Numbered from the stretch's first letter, positions 28,912-38,341 are shown. The stretch: 64,000 nucleotides of DNA from Lewinellaceae bacterium (GCA_016710765.1 JADJUJ010000016.1:1-64000), one strand, 5' to 3'. The notes: generated by a model not told the origin, from the sequence alone. Program-made: numbers and translations.

Positions 28912-30207
28912 ATGAAAGTCGAACATGTTCCGCGCTTGCGCAATTGGGGAAATTACCCATCCGTACCGGCAGAAGTTACCACGGTGGAAACTGCCTTAGA
29001 AGCCGCTGATTTCGTCCGCGAAAACGAAACGCTTATTGCTAGGGGGAACGGTAAATGCTATGGGGATGCAGCACTGGGCAAGACGGTGCTTTCCACACTG
29101 CAGCTCCGGCAAATACTGGACTTTGATCCGCAAAACGGGATGATTAATTGTGAGTCGGGTGTGCTGCTCCATGATATTTTGAAACGGGTAGTACCATTCG
29201 GTTGGTTCTTCCAGGTTACCCCGGGCATTAAAAATATCAGCGTTGGTGGCGCCATAGCTTGTGATGTTCACGGGAAAAACCACCCAACGAAAGGCTGTTT
29301 CTCTGAATGGCTCGAATCTTTTGAACTTTTGCAATCAGATGGCTCCATAGTACACTGCTCCAAAACAGAAAATAAATCCTTGTTCTGGCAAACCTGTGGT
29401 GGAATGGGCTGGACTGGGGTTATTCTCAGCGCCCGGTTTCAGTTAATGCCCATCCAATCGCTGGATATGCGCCAATATGCCGTGCAGGCGCCGAACCTGG
29501 AACATCTTTTTCAGGCTTTTGAGCAACATCAGCACTGGACCTATGCGGCCGCCTGGGTGGATACCCTTGCACAGGGTGCGGCCTTCGGCCGTGGTGTTTT
29601 ATACCTGGCCGAGCATTGGGAGGTGCCCGATGAGCAGCCAATGCAGTATCCCGCTTCCCCACAAAAAAACGTTCCTTTTTACGCGCCATCCTGGATACTC
29701 AATCCATTGTCCATTCGTATCCATAATGCCATGTTGTTTTCGGGTGCCAAAACAGCTGAGCAAAAAGTAAACCTTGATCGCTATTTTTATCCTTTGGACC
29801 GGATTGAAAACTGGAATCGGATGTACGGACGCCGGGGCTTTATTCAGTATCAGTTTTGTGTACCTGAACGGCAGGCTTTTGATGGCATGGTGCAGATACT
29901 CCAGACTATTCGTAAAAGCAGGGATATGCCATTTTTATCGGTGTTGAAGCGCCATGGTGAGCGCCCTGAAAGTGCCATCAACAGCTTTCCGACCAAGGGT
30001 TACTCCCTGGCGCTGGATTTTCCCAGAACGAAAACTATTTTTGAATTGGTTGCGCAGCTGGACGAAATTGTCTGGCAGCTTGGAGGTAAAATATACCTGG
30101 CCAAAGATGCATGTTCTGCCCCCAAAATGGGCAGGATTGATCCTAAAGGCTTCGGCGATCCCAAATTTTCTTCCCTGTTGCGGGAAAGAATCAGCAGCGG
30201 AAAATGA
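28912..30207 (+). CDS. DprE1-like FAD-dependent oxidoreductase
   Basis: 431 residues of the vanillyl-alcohol-oxidase fold: the FAD-binding half with ARGNGKCYGDAAL (residues 44-56), GVLLHDIL and VTPGIKNISVGGAIACDVHGKNH, then the substrate half with the late segment LALDFPRT and C-terminal KIYLAKDACSAPKMGR. These are the signatures of decaprenylphosphoryl-beta-D-ribose 2'-oxidase (DprE1) and bacterial relatives. DprE1 oxidises the 2-OH of a polyprenyl-phosphate ribose, on the way to arabinose. Here the partner reductase (DprE2) and the UbiA-type transferase are not adjacent, so the product is uncertain, but the GT39-like enzyme and HAD phosphatase in the same unit fit a polyprenyl-linked sugar route. 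Stop overlaps the next start (ATGA). Confidence 0.78.
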   Translation: MKVEHVPRLRNWGNYPSVPAEVTTVETALEAADFVRENETLIARGNGKCYGDAALGKTVLSTLQLRQILDFDPQNGMINCESGVLLHDILKRVVPFGWFFQVTPGIKNISVGGAIACDVHGKNHPTKGCFSEWLESFELLQSDGSIVHCSKTENKSLFWQTCGGMGWTGVILSARFQLMPIQSLDMRQYAVQAPNLEHLFQAFEQHQHWTYAAAWVDTLAQGAAFGRGVLYLAEHWEVPDEQPMQYPASPQKNVPFYAPSWILNPLSIRIHNAMLFSGAKTAEQKVNLDRYFYPLDRIENWNRMYGRRGFIQYQFCVPERQAFDGMVQILQTIRKSRDMPFLSVLKRHGERPESAINSFPTKGYSLALDFPRTKTIFELVAQLDEIVWQLGGKIYLAKDACSAPKMGRIDPKGFGDPKFSSLLRERISSGK

Positions 30208-30425
30208 TGAAAACACGCACGTTTGATATCAAAGGACAGGAATTTATCCAATTGAACAATTTACTCAAGGTATTGCATCTGGTAGGTACCGGTGGGGAGG
30301 CCAATATGCGCATTGTTTCTGGTGAAGTCATGGTAAATGGTAAAATTGAAATCCAAAAGCGAAAAAAATTGCGCCCCGGCGATACCGTCTTATTCCTGGA
30401 CAACCAGATTTTGATAGCTGGCTAA
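30204..30425 (+). CDS. S4-domain RNA-binding protein (YbcJ type)
   Basis: A 73-residue single S4 domain: the first helix pair (QLNNLLKVLHLVGTGGEA), then GEVMVNGKIEIQKRKKLRPGDTV, the classical S4 loop that contacts structured RNA. E. coli YbcJ-like proteins are of this size. It overlaps the end of the DprE1-like gene by four bases and is followed by the glycosyltransferase three bases later, so it is probably translated from the same mRNA. A second in-frame ATG follows the first directly. It has no known role in sugar metabolism; it may simply have been captured by the unit. Confidence 0.85.
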   Translation: MMKTRTFDIKGQEFIQLNNLLKVLHLVGTGGEANMRIVSGEVMVNGKIEIQKRKKLRPGDTVLFLDNQILIAG

Positions 30426-30428
30426 TCT

Positions 30429-32028
30429 ATGGGAAATCAAAAATTGAATTGGGTTATTTTGTTTTTGCTGGGTGTACTGGGATACATGATCTGGTATGCT
30501 CCCTATGGCATGAACGAAACCGATGGTGGCTTTCTCGATGGCCTGGCATGGCAATTGACCCAAGGCAAGCATTTGTACCAGGATGTGATTTACGTCCGCC
30601 CGCCCATTCCGGTCTGGCTGCGATGGCTGGGTCAGCAAATAATTCCCCTGCCATTTTCAGTGTTAGGCGAGCGCATTGTATTTTATGCAATGGTTGCGGG
30701 ATACTCCTGGATGGGTGCCGCTTTGCTTATGACGGGTGCCCAGCGCTGGCAACTTGCATTGTTCGCCTTTTTGGTTTCCGCACACAATTATCCCGCTACT
30801 GCCTGGCACACTACTGATGGTATTTTCTTTGCTGTGGCCGCTATTTTTTGGGCAAAAAAGCGACATGCTTGGGCTTTGTTCGCCAGCGGATGCCTGCTTT
30901 CATTGGCCATCCTTTGTAAACAATCCTTTTATCCCCTCCTTTTATTGCCCTTCCTGTTCTGGTGGGGCAGGTGGCTGACGCGACCAGTTTTTTTCGTCTC
31001 AGGAATGTTGCTGGCGTTTGGACTGACTACGCTTTACCTCTTCCATACGGATAGTTTGGCTGCTTTCTTTTACTGGACAGGGGGCAGCAGGCGCCAAGCA
31101 GGCCCTTCAGCACGGTATTTTTGATTATTTTCGGATTAATCCCTGGGTAGGTTTGCCTGCTGGTATCCTTCTGATTCCAGTTGTTTATTGGGTTGGACGC
31201 GATTTTAAACGCCCATCAAGCCCCTTATGGTTGCTAGGCGGCTGGAGCCTTGCCTTGTTGTGGATGGGCTTGGTGTATGCCTGGAATATACACCAGCGGT
31301 CAGATTTCACGCTCCCATTTGCACAAATGAGGATGTTATTTCTCGGCGCGGCAGCTTACGGCGCCTGGTGTATCTTTCGTCGGCATTGGAACCATAGGAT
31401 CGCGGTTGCCTGGCTGTCGTTGATGGCAGTTGCTTGGTCTGCTGCGGTAAGTTGGGGATATAACCTGCCCATATTGTTTGCCGCACCCGTGTTGTATGTT
31501 CTTTGGTTGGTTTCCGAAAGGGTTTGGGCAACCGCATTTTCCTGGCCCTACCGATGGAAGCCAATTTGGTTGGTATTAGCGGCGGTATTGGTATTGTTCC
31601 GGTATGCCAACCAATATGTTTACCGCGATGGTGTAAGGGCCTCATTATATGTGCCGATGGGCGGTATTTTTCCTCGGTTAAGCGGGATATATTCCAGTCA
31701 GGAAACAGCGGCCTTATACCGGGATCTTCGTGAATTGGCGGCGCGCTACCCGGATTTTAAAACCCTGCCAGCTTTCCCACAGGCCAATTATCTGACCCAC
31801 ACTGCTTCGCCGCTTCCCCTGGATTGGATTGTGGGCCGTGAAATGAATGGGGAAACAGCAGTGTTTCTGGACGCCGCCAGAACATTAAAACCGGTGTTCT
31901 TTATCGAAAAGTCGTGGGAGACACGAATTTTAAGTGATCCAGAATTGGCGGCTGACAAAGAAATAATGGAAAATACCTATTTATTGGAAGAAACGCCGCA
32001 TTTTTGGGTAAAATCCTGGAACAACTGA
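30429..32028 (+). CDS. GT39-like membrane glycosyltransferase, one frameshift
   Basis: The first half (to about residue 218) has membrane helices and the GT-C acidic loop motif NETDGGFLDGLAWQLTQGKHLYQD, with VRPPIPVWL typical of the dolichyl-phosphate-mannose transferase superfamily. The frame breaks near 31081 in a GGGGG run; the next frame continues AAGAKQALQHGIFDYFRINPWVG and then more helices. The corrected protein is about 532 residues. It should transfer a sugar from a polyprenyl phosphate outside the membrane. The start is three bases after the S4 gene. Confidence 0.78.
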
Positions 32029-32062
32029 TCCTGAATGCTCATCTTGTAACGACTCACAGCTG

Positions 32063-32677
32063 TTGAAGACCCTTGCCTTATTTGATTTTGACGGTACCAT
32101 CACACGGGGTGATTCTCTGCTGGAATTCTTATGGCATATGGTGGGGGTTAAAAACGCGCTTTGGGGCACACCAGAAGTGCTGGCACGCTGGCTTTTTTTA
32201 GCGGGAAAGTTCAATTTGTCTCATGATACTGCCAAGGAAGAACTTTTGCGAGTACACATGCTACGCCGAAGCCGGGAAGAGTGGGATGTCGCAGTGAAGG
32301 ATTTTATGGCACTGCCCAAAAAAAACTACTTTAATGAACCGGTACTGGAGGCACTTCGGTATTGGAGAGATCAGGGGGCACAGGTGGCGGTGGTATCCGC
32401 TTCTATAGATATTTGGCTCGCTCCTTTTGCCGAAAAAGAGCAGGTGGATTTAATTTGCACGCGGTCTGCCTGGACAGATGGTCGCTGGACCGGCTTTTCA
32501 GGGCCCAACTGCCGTGGGGCCGAAAAGGTCCACCGCATTAAATCTGCTTTCCCCCTGGAAGATTACCAGCATATTGTGGCCTATGGGAATTCAGGAAGTG
32601 ATATCCCAATGCTCTCTATGGCTCATGAGGCTTGGATGGTGGGCCGTAAAGGGCGTTTAAAGGCCTGGCAAAAATGA
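32063..32677 (+). CDS. HAD-superfamily subfamily IB phosphatase
   Basis: 204 residues with HAD motif I (FDFDGTIT, nucleophile Asp and acid/base Asp), a helical cap (residues 15-90), motif II (VVSASID), the motif III Lys in RGAEKVHRIK and motif IV (YGNSGSDIPML). The IB subfamily includes phosphoserine phosphatase and phosphatases paired with UbiA-type polyprenyl transferases. The start is a TTG; no ATG fits the homology start MKTLALFDFDGT. It is the last gene of the unit with the DprE1-like oxidase and could dephosphorylate a phospho-sugar-lipid intermediate (inference). Confidence 0.82.
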   Translation: MKTLALFDFDGTITRGDSLLEFLWHMVGVKNALWGTPEVLARWLFLAGKFNLSHDTAKEELLRVHMLRRSREEWDVAVKDFMALPKKNYFNEPVLEALRYWRDQGAQVAVVSASIDIWLAPFAEKEQVDLICTRSAWTDGRWTGFSGPNCRGAEKVHRIKSAFPLEDYQHIVAYGNSGSDIPMLSMAHEAWMVGRKGRLKAWQK

Positions 32678-32724
32678 TCAGGTTTGTGAAAAATACGTTT
32701 TCTTTGTAGGATAAATACCGTACT

Positions 32725-33096
32725 ATGATCCAAAAACTGCTGTTGATTGCCCTTTTTTCTGGCTTTGCCATTTGCCTTAACGCCCAAAGCGCTGACACCC
32801 GGGAAGGCAGAAATGCCCTGAGTTTAATGGAGAATGCTCCAGCCAAGCAGTTTGAACGGCATCTCCAGCAACTGAAGTCGGCTGTAGTGGAACAAGATGC
32901 ACAACAGATGATATTTGAACAAAGCAAATTGTTGCAAGCTGTTCGCGAAGCCATGGAAACGGCTACACCCGACCAATTAGCATCTTACACTGCCGTGCTT
33001 GATCAATTTGAGGGCTTCTCCTTTCACCAGGCCAATGCTGCGGAGCAACAATTGCGCATTGATGCACTGGAAAAAGCCCTGGTGTTGATGCGCTAA
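32725..33096 (+). CDS. Small exported helical protein, function unknown
   Basis: Signal peptide MIQKLLLIALFSGFAICLNAQ, then about 100 residues, predominantly helical with many Gln, Glu and Ala. No Cys, no known motif. It is 47 bases after the HAD gene and may be co-transcribed. Its 3' end faces the convergent aminotransferase gene across an imperfect palindrome. Confidence 0.65.
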   Translation: MIQKLLLIALFSGFAICLNAQSADTREGRNALSLMENAPAKQFERHLQQLKSAVVEQDAQQMIFEQSKLLQAVREAMETATPDQLASYTAVLDQFEGFSFHQANAAEQQLRIDALEKALVLMR

Positions 33097-33104
33097 TAGC
33101 GCAG

Positions 33105-33185
33105 CCAATGTAGTATTTTGTAAAACCAGCCTGAACTACCGCAGGTTTTTGCGAAGCAAAACTGGAAAACCCAATACGACATTGG
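33105..33185. repeat. Imperfect palindrome between convergent genes (possible two-way terminator)
   Basis: CCAATGTAGTATT at 33105..33117 pairs with AATACGACATTGG at 33173..33185 (one mismatch). Inside lies TTTTGC-GAA-GCAAAA, a small very stable GNA-loop hairpin that also occurs, as its complement, at 59128..59146 between another convergent gene pair. Confidence 0.5.
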
Positions 33186-33199
33186 TTCACCACTAATTT

Positions 33200-34325
33200 T
33201 TATTTAAAAAACTTTGACACCGCCTCTATAACCTTGTCCTGAATATCCGGCGTCAGTTCGGTGTGTATTGGGAGGGAAAAGACCTCAAGGCTTAGTTGCT
33301 CTTTAACCGGCAATTCCACGCCATTCAAATAATTGCGGTAGGCCTCCTGTTTGTAAAGGGGGACCGGGTAATAAATCATGGCCGAGATGCCTTGTGCCAT
33401 CAGATATTCGCGCAACTCATCGCGGCGGCCGTCGGTATTTCGAAGGGTATACTGGTGGAAAACGTGCGTGGATTTTGGATCGCGCACCGGCGTTTTCAAT
33501 TGCGGAATGCTGGCAAATCCGGCGTCGTAGTAATCCGCCGCTTTCCGCCTGGCAGCATTATAAGTATCCAGGTGGCGCAATTTGATGCGGAGGATGGCAG
33601 CCTGAATGGCATCCAAGCGTGAATTTACACCCACAACATCGTGGTAATACTGACGCGATTGTCCGTGGTTGGCAACCATGCGCAACGCAGCAGCAATGGC
33701 GTCATCGTTGGCCATCATGGCGCCGCCGTCGCCATAGCAGCCCAGGTTTTTGGAAGGGAAAAAGGAAGTGGCGCCAACATGTCCGATGGTACCCGTCATT
33801 TTACGGCTCCCATCGGAAAAAGTATAGGCAGCGCCAATAGCCTGGGCATTATCCTCAATCACAAAAAGATTGTGTTTGGCAGCAAATGCCATCAAGGCCT
33901 CCATATCAGCCGATTGCCCAAACAAGTGCACTGGGACAATGGCTTTGGTTTTTGGACCAACGTATTGTTCCAGTTTCGTAACATCCAGGTTAAAGGTATC
34001 CGGATAAACATCCGCCATGACAGGCCGCAAGCCCAACAACGCAATTACTTCTGCCGTTGCAACATAGGTGAAGCTGGGTAGGATGACTTCATCTCCGGGC
34101 TTCAGCCCCAGTGCCATCATGGCTATCTGCAAAGCATCGGTGCCATTGGCACAAGGAATGACATGGGGTGAATTCAAATAGGTTTCCAGGCTCTGTTTGA
34201 AACCCTTTTACCTCAGCGCCGCCGATGTACATAGAGGAACGAACAACGCCGAGAACGGCCTCGTCAATTTCTGATTTGATTTTATCGTATTGGCCGAGCA
34301 GGTCGACCATTGGAAGTTGGGCCAT
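33200..34325 (-). CDS. DegT/DnrJ/EryC1/StrS aminotransferase (WlbC/WbpE-like), one frameshift
   Basis: A PLP enzyme that adds an amino group to a keto nucleotide sugar. It opens MAQLPMVDLLGQYDKIKSEID, and the reading breaks near 34196 within GGAEVKGF; the other frame continues KQSLETYL then HVIPCANGTDALQIAMMALGL. Later motifs: VHLFGQSADM, EDNAQAIGA, and the PLP-binding Lys in SFFPSKNLGCYGDGG. Total about 375 residues, normal. With the neighbouring oxidoreductase and acyltransferase it matches the Wlb/Wbp route to UDP-2,3-diacetamido-2,3-dideoxy-uronic acids, where this enzyme makes the 3-amino sugar. It is the last gene of the locus on the minus strand. Confidence 0.82.
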
Positions 34326-34349
34326 AATTAAAAACTTTATTGTGGTGCT

Positions 34350-35321
34350 TTAACCTTTACTGTCAAAGGGGTGTTTTTGGAGCGGCAAATGTACAAAAGG
34401 ATGGGCGTCGGGAGGAGGGTTTGTTACCAAAGCTTTCCGAATATCGTGCACTATTTGAATTCCGGCACGGGCGTCTTCCAATCCCCAGCCTTTTCCTTCC
34501 AGCACATCGCGGTAGGCTAGGGTATGCAAATCGGTGAATCCTTCCGAAAACTCCAGGGCTTCGCCATCCATTTCAAGGGTGCGGTAGGTGCGTCCGCCTT
34601 TTTCACGCACATCAGGAGGAAGCGTTTCGGGCTGGATCGACAAAAACCAATTGACCCTTGCGCGTTCCAGTTCCAGTAATCCCGCCTCCCGGTCGTGGCT
34701 GCGCAAATGAAGGGTGTTCTTTTTTACGGGACCGAAAACCCATTCCAGCATGTCAAAAAAATGAATACCTATATTGGTAGCAATGCCACCTGATTTGCTG
34801 GGATCACCTTTCCAACTGGCGTAATACCATTGTCCCCGGGAGGTGATGTAGGTCAGTTTTACCTGAAAAGTTTTATCCGGCGGGCTGTTTCTAACCCGCT
34901 CACGCAGGGCAATGATGGACGGGTGAAGCCGAAGTTGTAAAATGGTGAAAACTTTCTTCCCGCTTTCTGCTTCCAATTCCAGCAAACCATCGAGGTTCCA
35001 TGGATTCAATACGAGCGGTTTTTCACAAATTACATCTACCCCTTGCCGCAAGCCATAGCGAATATGGGCATCGTGCAGGTAGTTGGGCGAACAAATGCTT
35101 AAAAAATCGATACCAGTGCCTTTTCTGCGAGATTTATCGAGGTGCCGGTCAAAGCGTTCAAACTCTGTAAAAAAAGCGGCATTGGGGAAATAACTGTCCA
35201 TTACCCCAACCGCATCGTGAGGGTCCAGCGCTGCCACCAGATCGCCGTGGTTGTCTTGAATGGCGCGCATATGCCTGGGGGCGACGTACCCGGCAGCGCC
35301 GATTAATGCAAACCGTTTCAT
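34350..35321 (-). CDS. Gfo/Idh/MocA-type nucleotide-sugar dehydrogenase (WlbA/WbpB-like)
   Basis: 323 residues with an N-terminal Rossmann fold (FALIGAAGYVAPRHMRAI), then FLSICSPNYLH, the catalytic CEKPLVLNPWNLDGL, and FTILQLRLHP, all features of WlbA/WbpB, which oxidises the 3-OH of UDP-GlcNAcA with NAD. The C-terminal domain includes the VFGPVKKNTLHLRSH region. It overlaps the end of the UpxY gene by four bases and is followed 24 bases later by the aminotransferase. Together with the acyltransferase this suggests a diacetamido-uronic acid precursor for capsule, EPS or LPS. Confidence 0.82.
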   Translation of the reverse strand: MKRFALIGAAGYVAPRHMRAIQDNHGDLVAALDPHDAVGVMDSYFPNAAFFTEFERFDRHLDKSRRKGTGIDFLSICSPNYLHDAHIRYGLRQGVDVICEKPLVLNPWNLDGLLELEAESGKKVFTILQLRLHPSIIALRERVRNSPPDKTFQVKLTYITSRGQWYYASWKGDPSKSGGIATNIGIHFFDMLEWVFGPVKKNTLHLRSHDREAGLLELERARVNWFLSIQPETLPPDVREKGGRTYRTLEMDGEALEFSEGFTDLHTLAYRDVLEGKGWGLEDARAGIQIVHDIRKALVTNPPPDAHPFVHLPLQKHPFDSKG

Positions 35322-35872
35322 GGAGCAGACGGTAATTTTTGCAGCACAGCTGCATCGAGGGTTATTAAGAGGCTGTATCCCAGCGTTTCAAGTTCTACCT
35401 GGAGTTGTTGTTTGTGCCCGGTGGCCACCACACGGCCTTGCAGCCCCACCAGGTTGCCGGCCACAATTTCTACCCAATCACCCTTTTCAAGGTGGCCTTC
35501 TACAGCCAAGAGGTCCAGCCCGTCTTCCAGTGTGATCCTGCGTAAAATTTGTATTTCACGCTCCGGAATGGCAATCAGGGATTTGGCTGTACGTACAAAT
35601 CCGGCTACGTGGTCTGTTTCCAGTACGCCGCGATAATCCCGCTGGTTGATTTTGACGAATACATAGCAACTGATCAGGGGGACACTGATGCGGGTTGTCT
35701 TCCGGGTATATTGACGAACAAATTGTTGGAGGGGCACATAAGCCTGGATATTTTTTTTATCCAGCAGACCCTGAACACATTTCTCACACTTAAATCGGGT
35801 GCGAACGGCAAACCAACGTGGTTCAACGGCATCCAGCTGATCATTTTGATGAAGTGCGACGGCGGTTTTCAT
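35318..35872 (-). CDS. UpxY/LoaP-type NusG paralogue, transcription antiterminator
   Basis: 184 residues, with the NusG N-terminal domain opening WFAVRTRFKCEKCVQGLLDKKNI, then VPLISCYVFVKINQRDYRGVLETDHVAGFVR, and a C-terminal KOW domain (GDWVEIVAGNLVGLQGRVVA). NusG paralogues of this type (UpxY in Bacteroides, LoaP elsewhere) raise transcription of one polysaccharide operon. The gene is embedded between the acyltransferase and dehydrogenase genes, sharing ATGA with the latter. Usually it comes first in the operon; here at least one sugar gene precedes it. This supports the reading as a surface polysaccharide locus. Confidence 0.85.
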   Translation of the reverse strand: MKTAVALHQNDQLDAVEPRWFAVRTRFKCEKCVQGLLDKKNIQAYVPLQQFVRQYTRKTTRISVPLISCYVFVKINQRDYRGVLETDHVAGFVRTAKSLIAIPEREIQILRRITLEDGLDLLAVEGHLEKGDWVEIVAGNLVGLQGRVVATGHKQQLQVELETLGYSLLITLDAAVLQKLPSAP

Positions 35873-35887
35873 GTTTGTGCAAAGGTA

Positions 35888-36459
35888 TTAAAGCATGGGC
35901 GAAACTTCTCCATTCGTGAGGCAATAGCGTTCACCGCTTTCCGGACAGGAAGCCATACCGGATTCGTCGAATTGCAGTTTCACGCCATTTTTACTGACCC
36001 AACCGCTATGCCTGGCCGGGTTTCCCATCACCAGTGCATAGGCAGGAACATCATGCGTGACCACCGCCCCGGCACCAATCAGCGCGTAAGTGCCAATTTT
36101 AATACCGCAGATTATCGTGGCATTGGCGCCAACGGAAGCGCCTTTTTGAGCAAGGTGGTCCGAAATTGGTCCTTTCGCTCAATCCCGGCCCGCGGGTTGA
36201 TAACATTGGTAAAAACAGCCGAAGGCCCGATGAACACTTCATCTTCACAACGAACGCCTGTGTAGAGCGATACGTTGTTTTGTATTTTAACGCCGTTGCC
36301 AAGCCAGACACCTGGCGCCACAAATACGTTCTGACCCAAGATGCACCCTTCCCCCAAATGACAGTCGGGCATCAAGTGGCAAAAATGCCAAACCTTTGAA
36401 CCCTGCCCGATACTGGCGCCAGGATCAATAACTGCTGTGGGATGGATATAGGTGGACAT
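35888..36459 (-). CDS. Left-handed beta-helix acyltransferase (WlbB/WbpD-like), one frameshift
   Basis: The first 116 residues are hexapeptide repeats (HPTAVIDPGASIGQGSKVWHF, GCILGQNVFVAPGV, NNVSLYTGVRCEDEVFIGPSAVF). This is the beginning of the WbpD/WlbB N-acetyltransferase family, which acetylates the 3-amino group of the UDP sugar. The frame breaks near 36128 and the other frame completes the repeats (ATIICGIKIGTYALIGAGAVV) and the C-terminal cap ending FDESGMASCPESGERY, to a stop at 35888; about 190 residues in all. It is the first of the sugar genes, 15 bases before the UpxY gene. Confidence 0.82.
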
Positions 36460-36470
36460 GCGTTTAAGAT

Positions 36471-36660
36471 GATTTGCGATTTAAGATTACATGATTTGCG
36501 ATTTTCGATTGGATTTTCGATTGCCGATTTTGAAGTTTTAATATTATTGAAAATACAATTTTGGAAAGCAAATTGGTATTCGAGAAAAAAATCACGCGTC
36601 CTAATCGGCAATCGAAAATCCAATCGAAAATCGCAAATCATGTAATCGGAAATCGTAAAT
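36471..36660. repeat. Intergenic element with long inverted repeat (perfect 45-bp arms)
   Basis: Bases 36485..36529 are exactly complementary to 36603..36647, with imperfect pairing extending on either side and a 73-base AT-rich loop. The arms are themselves built of short repeats of GATTTNCGATT / TTTTCGATTG. Elements with these words are common in Bacteroidota genomes as dispersed intergenic repeats (from memory). It separates the outer-membrane protein gene from the sugar genes on the same strand and could fold as an RNA hairpin. Confidence 0.7.
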
Positions 36661-36661
36661 T

Positions 36662-38341
36662 CTACAGTTCAGTGCGCCCCCGCCACATATTGATCCGGAC
36701 GCCGGCATTGAACAGCGATGTTGTCAAGTCACGGGTGTCGTCTGTACTGTTTTTGTCCCGGTAAAGCAGCTGAACATCCAGGTACATTCTTCGGTAGAAC
36801 TCCCAGGAAACATCGACGCTTATGTTTTGTATGTTGGCTGCGGTGCCCTGACCGATCTCGTTGCCGTATTCCATCACACGACTGTTGTACGAGAGCAAGG
36901 GATCGGCGCCCCAGTTATCCAAAGCATCATTTTCACCCAGGCTGGTGCGAATATAACGCATTTGAAGCCGCAAATGCTGCAAGGGCTGGTACCGTAAAAT
37001 CGCAATTCCTTCATTCAAATTCGACCATAACGGGTGTGCCAGGGCCTGGTTGTAATGCGTATAGGAACTCAGAGAGTCGAAATGAGAATAGGTAAAAGGC
37101 CGTACGGCATTGAATTCCAGTTGAAGGTCCAGGTGGTCAATTCCCAACACATTGATGTAATGCAGTCCGGCCTGCAGTCCAAATTTATTGCCCCACCATC
37201 CCTTTTGGTCGGGCTTGAACACATCAGAAAAGCGGAACTCATCGATCAGGACCTGACCATACAAACGAATACTGTTGGCCAGGTCAACACGAAGATCGGC
37301 GCCAATGAGCACATTGTCCGGGCTTCCGATGAAGCCTTCAACCGTTCGGTAAAGGATAACAGGGTTGAGGTACTGCAATTCAAACTGTTGCTTGCGGTTG
37401 AATACGGTTGCCTCGAAAAAACCTACACCGATGCGGGGAGTGATGTTGTAATGCAGGTAGTGGATCGCAGCATATTTTTTGGGCAGTAGGGCATTTCCGG
37501 CTACCTGCCGTTGGGAAACCGGACTGAGTTCCATGAACAGGTTTTGGTAGTGCAGTCGCCAAACCCGCGTATTGAGCCGCAGGTAAAAATAATTTGCGCC
37601 GACATCCGAAAGCAATAGCGAACGGTAGCCGTTGCCAATGAAATTTTGGCCATGACCCAACTGAACACCGATGTGTTCGCTGGCTTTTACCCCAACATAT
37701 GCCGTTGCGATATTGAAATCATAACCGTTTTCAACCTTAAATATGCTGCTGTCGTACGTTTTATAAAAGCCAGCACCAGGTACTGCCTGGTAGCGATTCA
37801 CCCACTGTTCAATATAATCGGGTGCTTTCCATTGTGATTCAACCACGCTGGTGTAAAAGTAAACCCGATCATCAACGCCACCACGCACTTCAATACCACG
37901 ACGGTTGAGGAAAGTGCGTTTATTGGATACGGGGTCAAAGCCCAGGCCTACATGAAGCATGGGATCTGCTTTTAGGTAAAAATGCGGACTGTTTACTTCA
38001 AAAAGATGTCCAGGTGTTCGGTAGAAATAGCGGAGCAGGGATTTTGCGTTGGTTTGGATACTGTCGGGGACAAATTCATTGCTGTCGTCAAGTAGATCGC
38101 GTGCATCGCGTCGATCAAATTTGCTTCCATTATTCAGCCGATTGGCTATTTCCACGGTTTGTTTTCGTTCCCAGGGCCTTATTTCAGGGTGTACATCAAA
38201 AGCCCCGCCTTCCAGCAGGCTTAAGCGCAACAAAGTTTGTTCAGCGTCAGCATTCAGCGGGATATTGGTGCTTTGTGCCCTGGCAGCGCCCAGCAGGTGC
38301 AGCAATAAGGCAGTCAGTAGAAGTTTTTGCTTCATATCCAT
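36662..38341 (-). CDS. Outer-membrane beta-barrel protein, Wzi/RemB-like
   Basis: 559 residues with signal peptide (to ARAQS) and a barrel of alternating hydrophobic strands ending in an aromatic-rich tail. N-terminal sequences (NADAEQTLLRLSLLEGG, PEIRPWERKQ) and the middle segment (GVQLGHGQNFIGNGYRSLLLSDVGANYFYLR) resemble the capsule-assembly Wzi family and the Flavobacterium gliding protein RemB; I rely on pattern recognition. It precedes the sugar genes in the same direction, separated by the 190-base repeat element, and is consistent with attachment or export of the polysaccharide. Confidence 0.65.
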   Translation of the reverse strand: MDMKQKLLLTALLLHLLGAARAQSTNIPLNADAEQTLLRLSLLEGGAFDVHPEIRPWERKQTVEIANRLNNGSKFDRRDARDLLDDSNEFVPDSIQTNAKSLLRYFYRTPGHLFEVNSPHFYLKADPMLHVGLGFDPVSNKRTFLNRRGIEVRGGVDDRVYFYTSVVESQWKAPDYIEQWVNRYQAVPGAGFYKTYDSSIFKVENGYDFNIATAYVGVKASEHIGVQLGHGQNFIGNGYRSLLLSDVGANYFYLRLNTRVWRLHYQNLFMELSPVSQRQVAGNALLPKKYAAIHYLHYNITPRIGVGFFEATVFNRKQQFELQYLNPVILYRTVEGFIGSPDNVLIGADLRVDLANSIRLYGQVLIDEFRFSDVFKPDQKGWWGNKFGLQAGLHYINVLGIDHLDLQLEFNAVRPFTYSHFDSLSSYTHYNQALAHPLWSNLNEGIAILRYQPLQHLRLQMRYIRTSLGENDALDNWGADPLLSYNSRVMEYGNEIGQGTAANIQNISVDVSWEFYRRMYLDVQLLYRDKNSTDDTRDLTTSLFNAGVRINMWRGRTEL

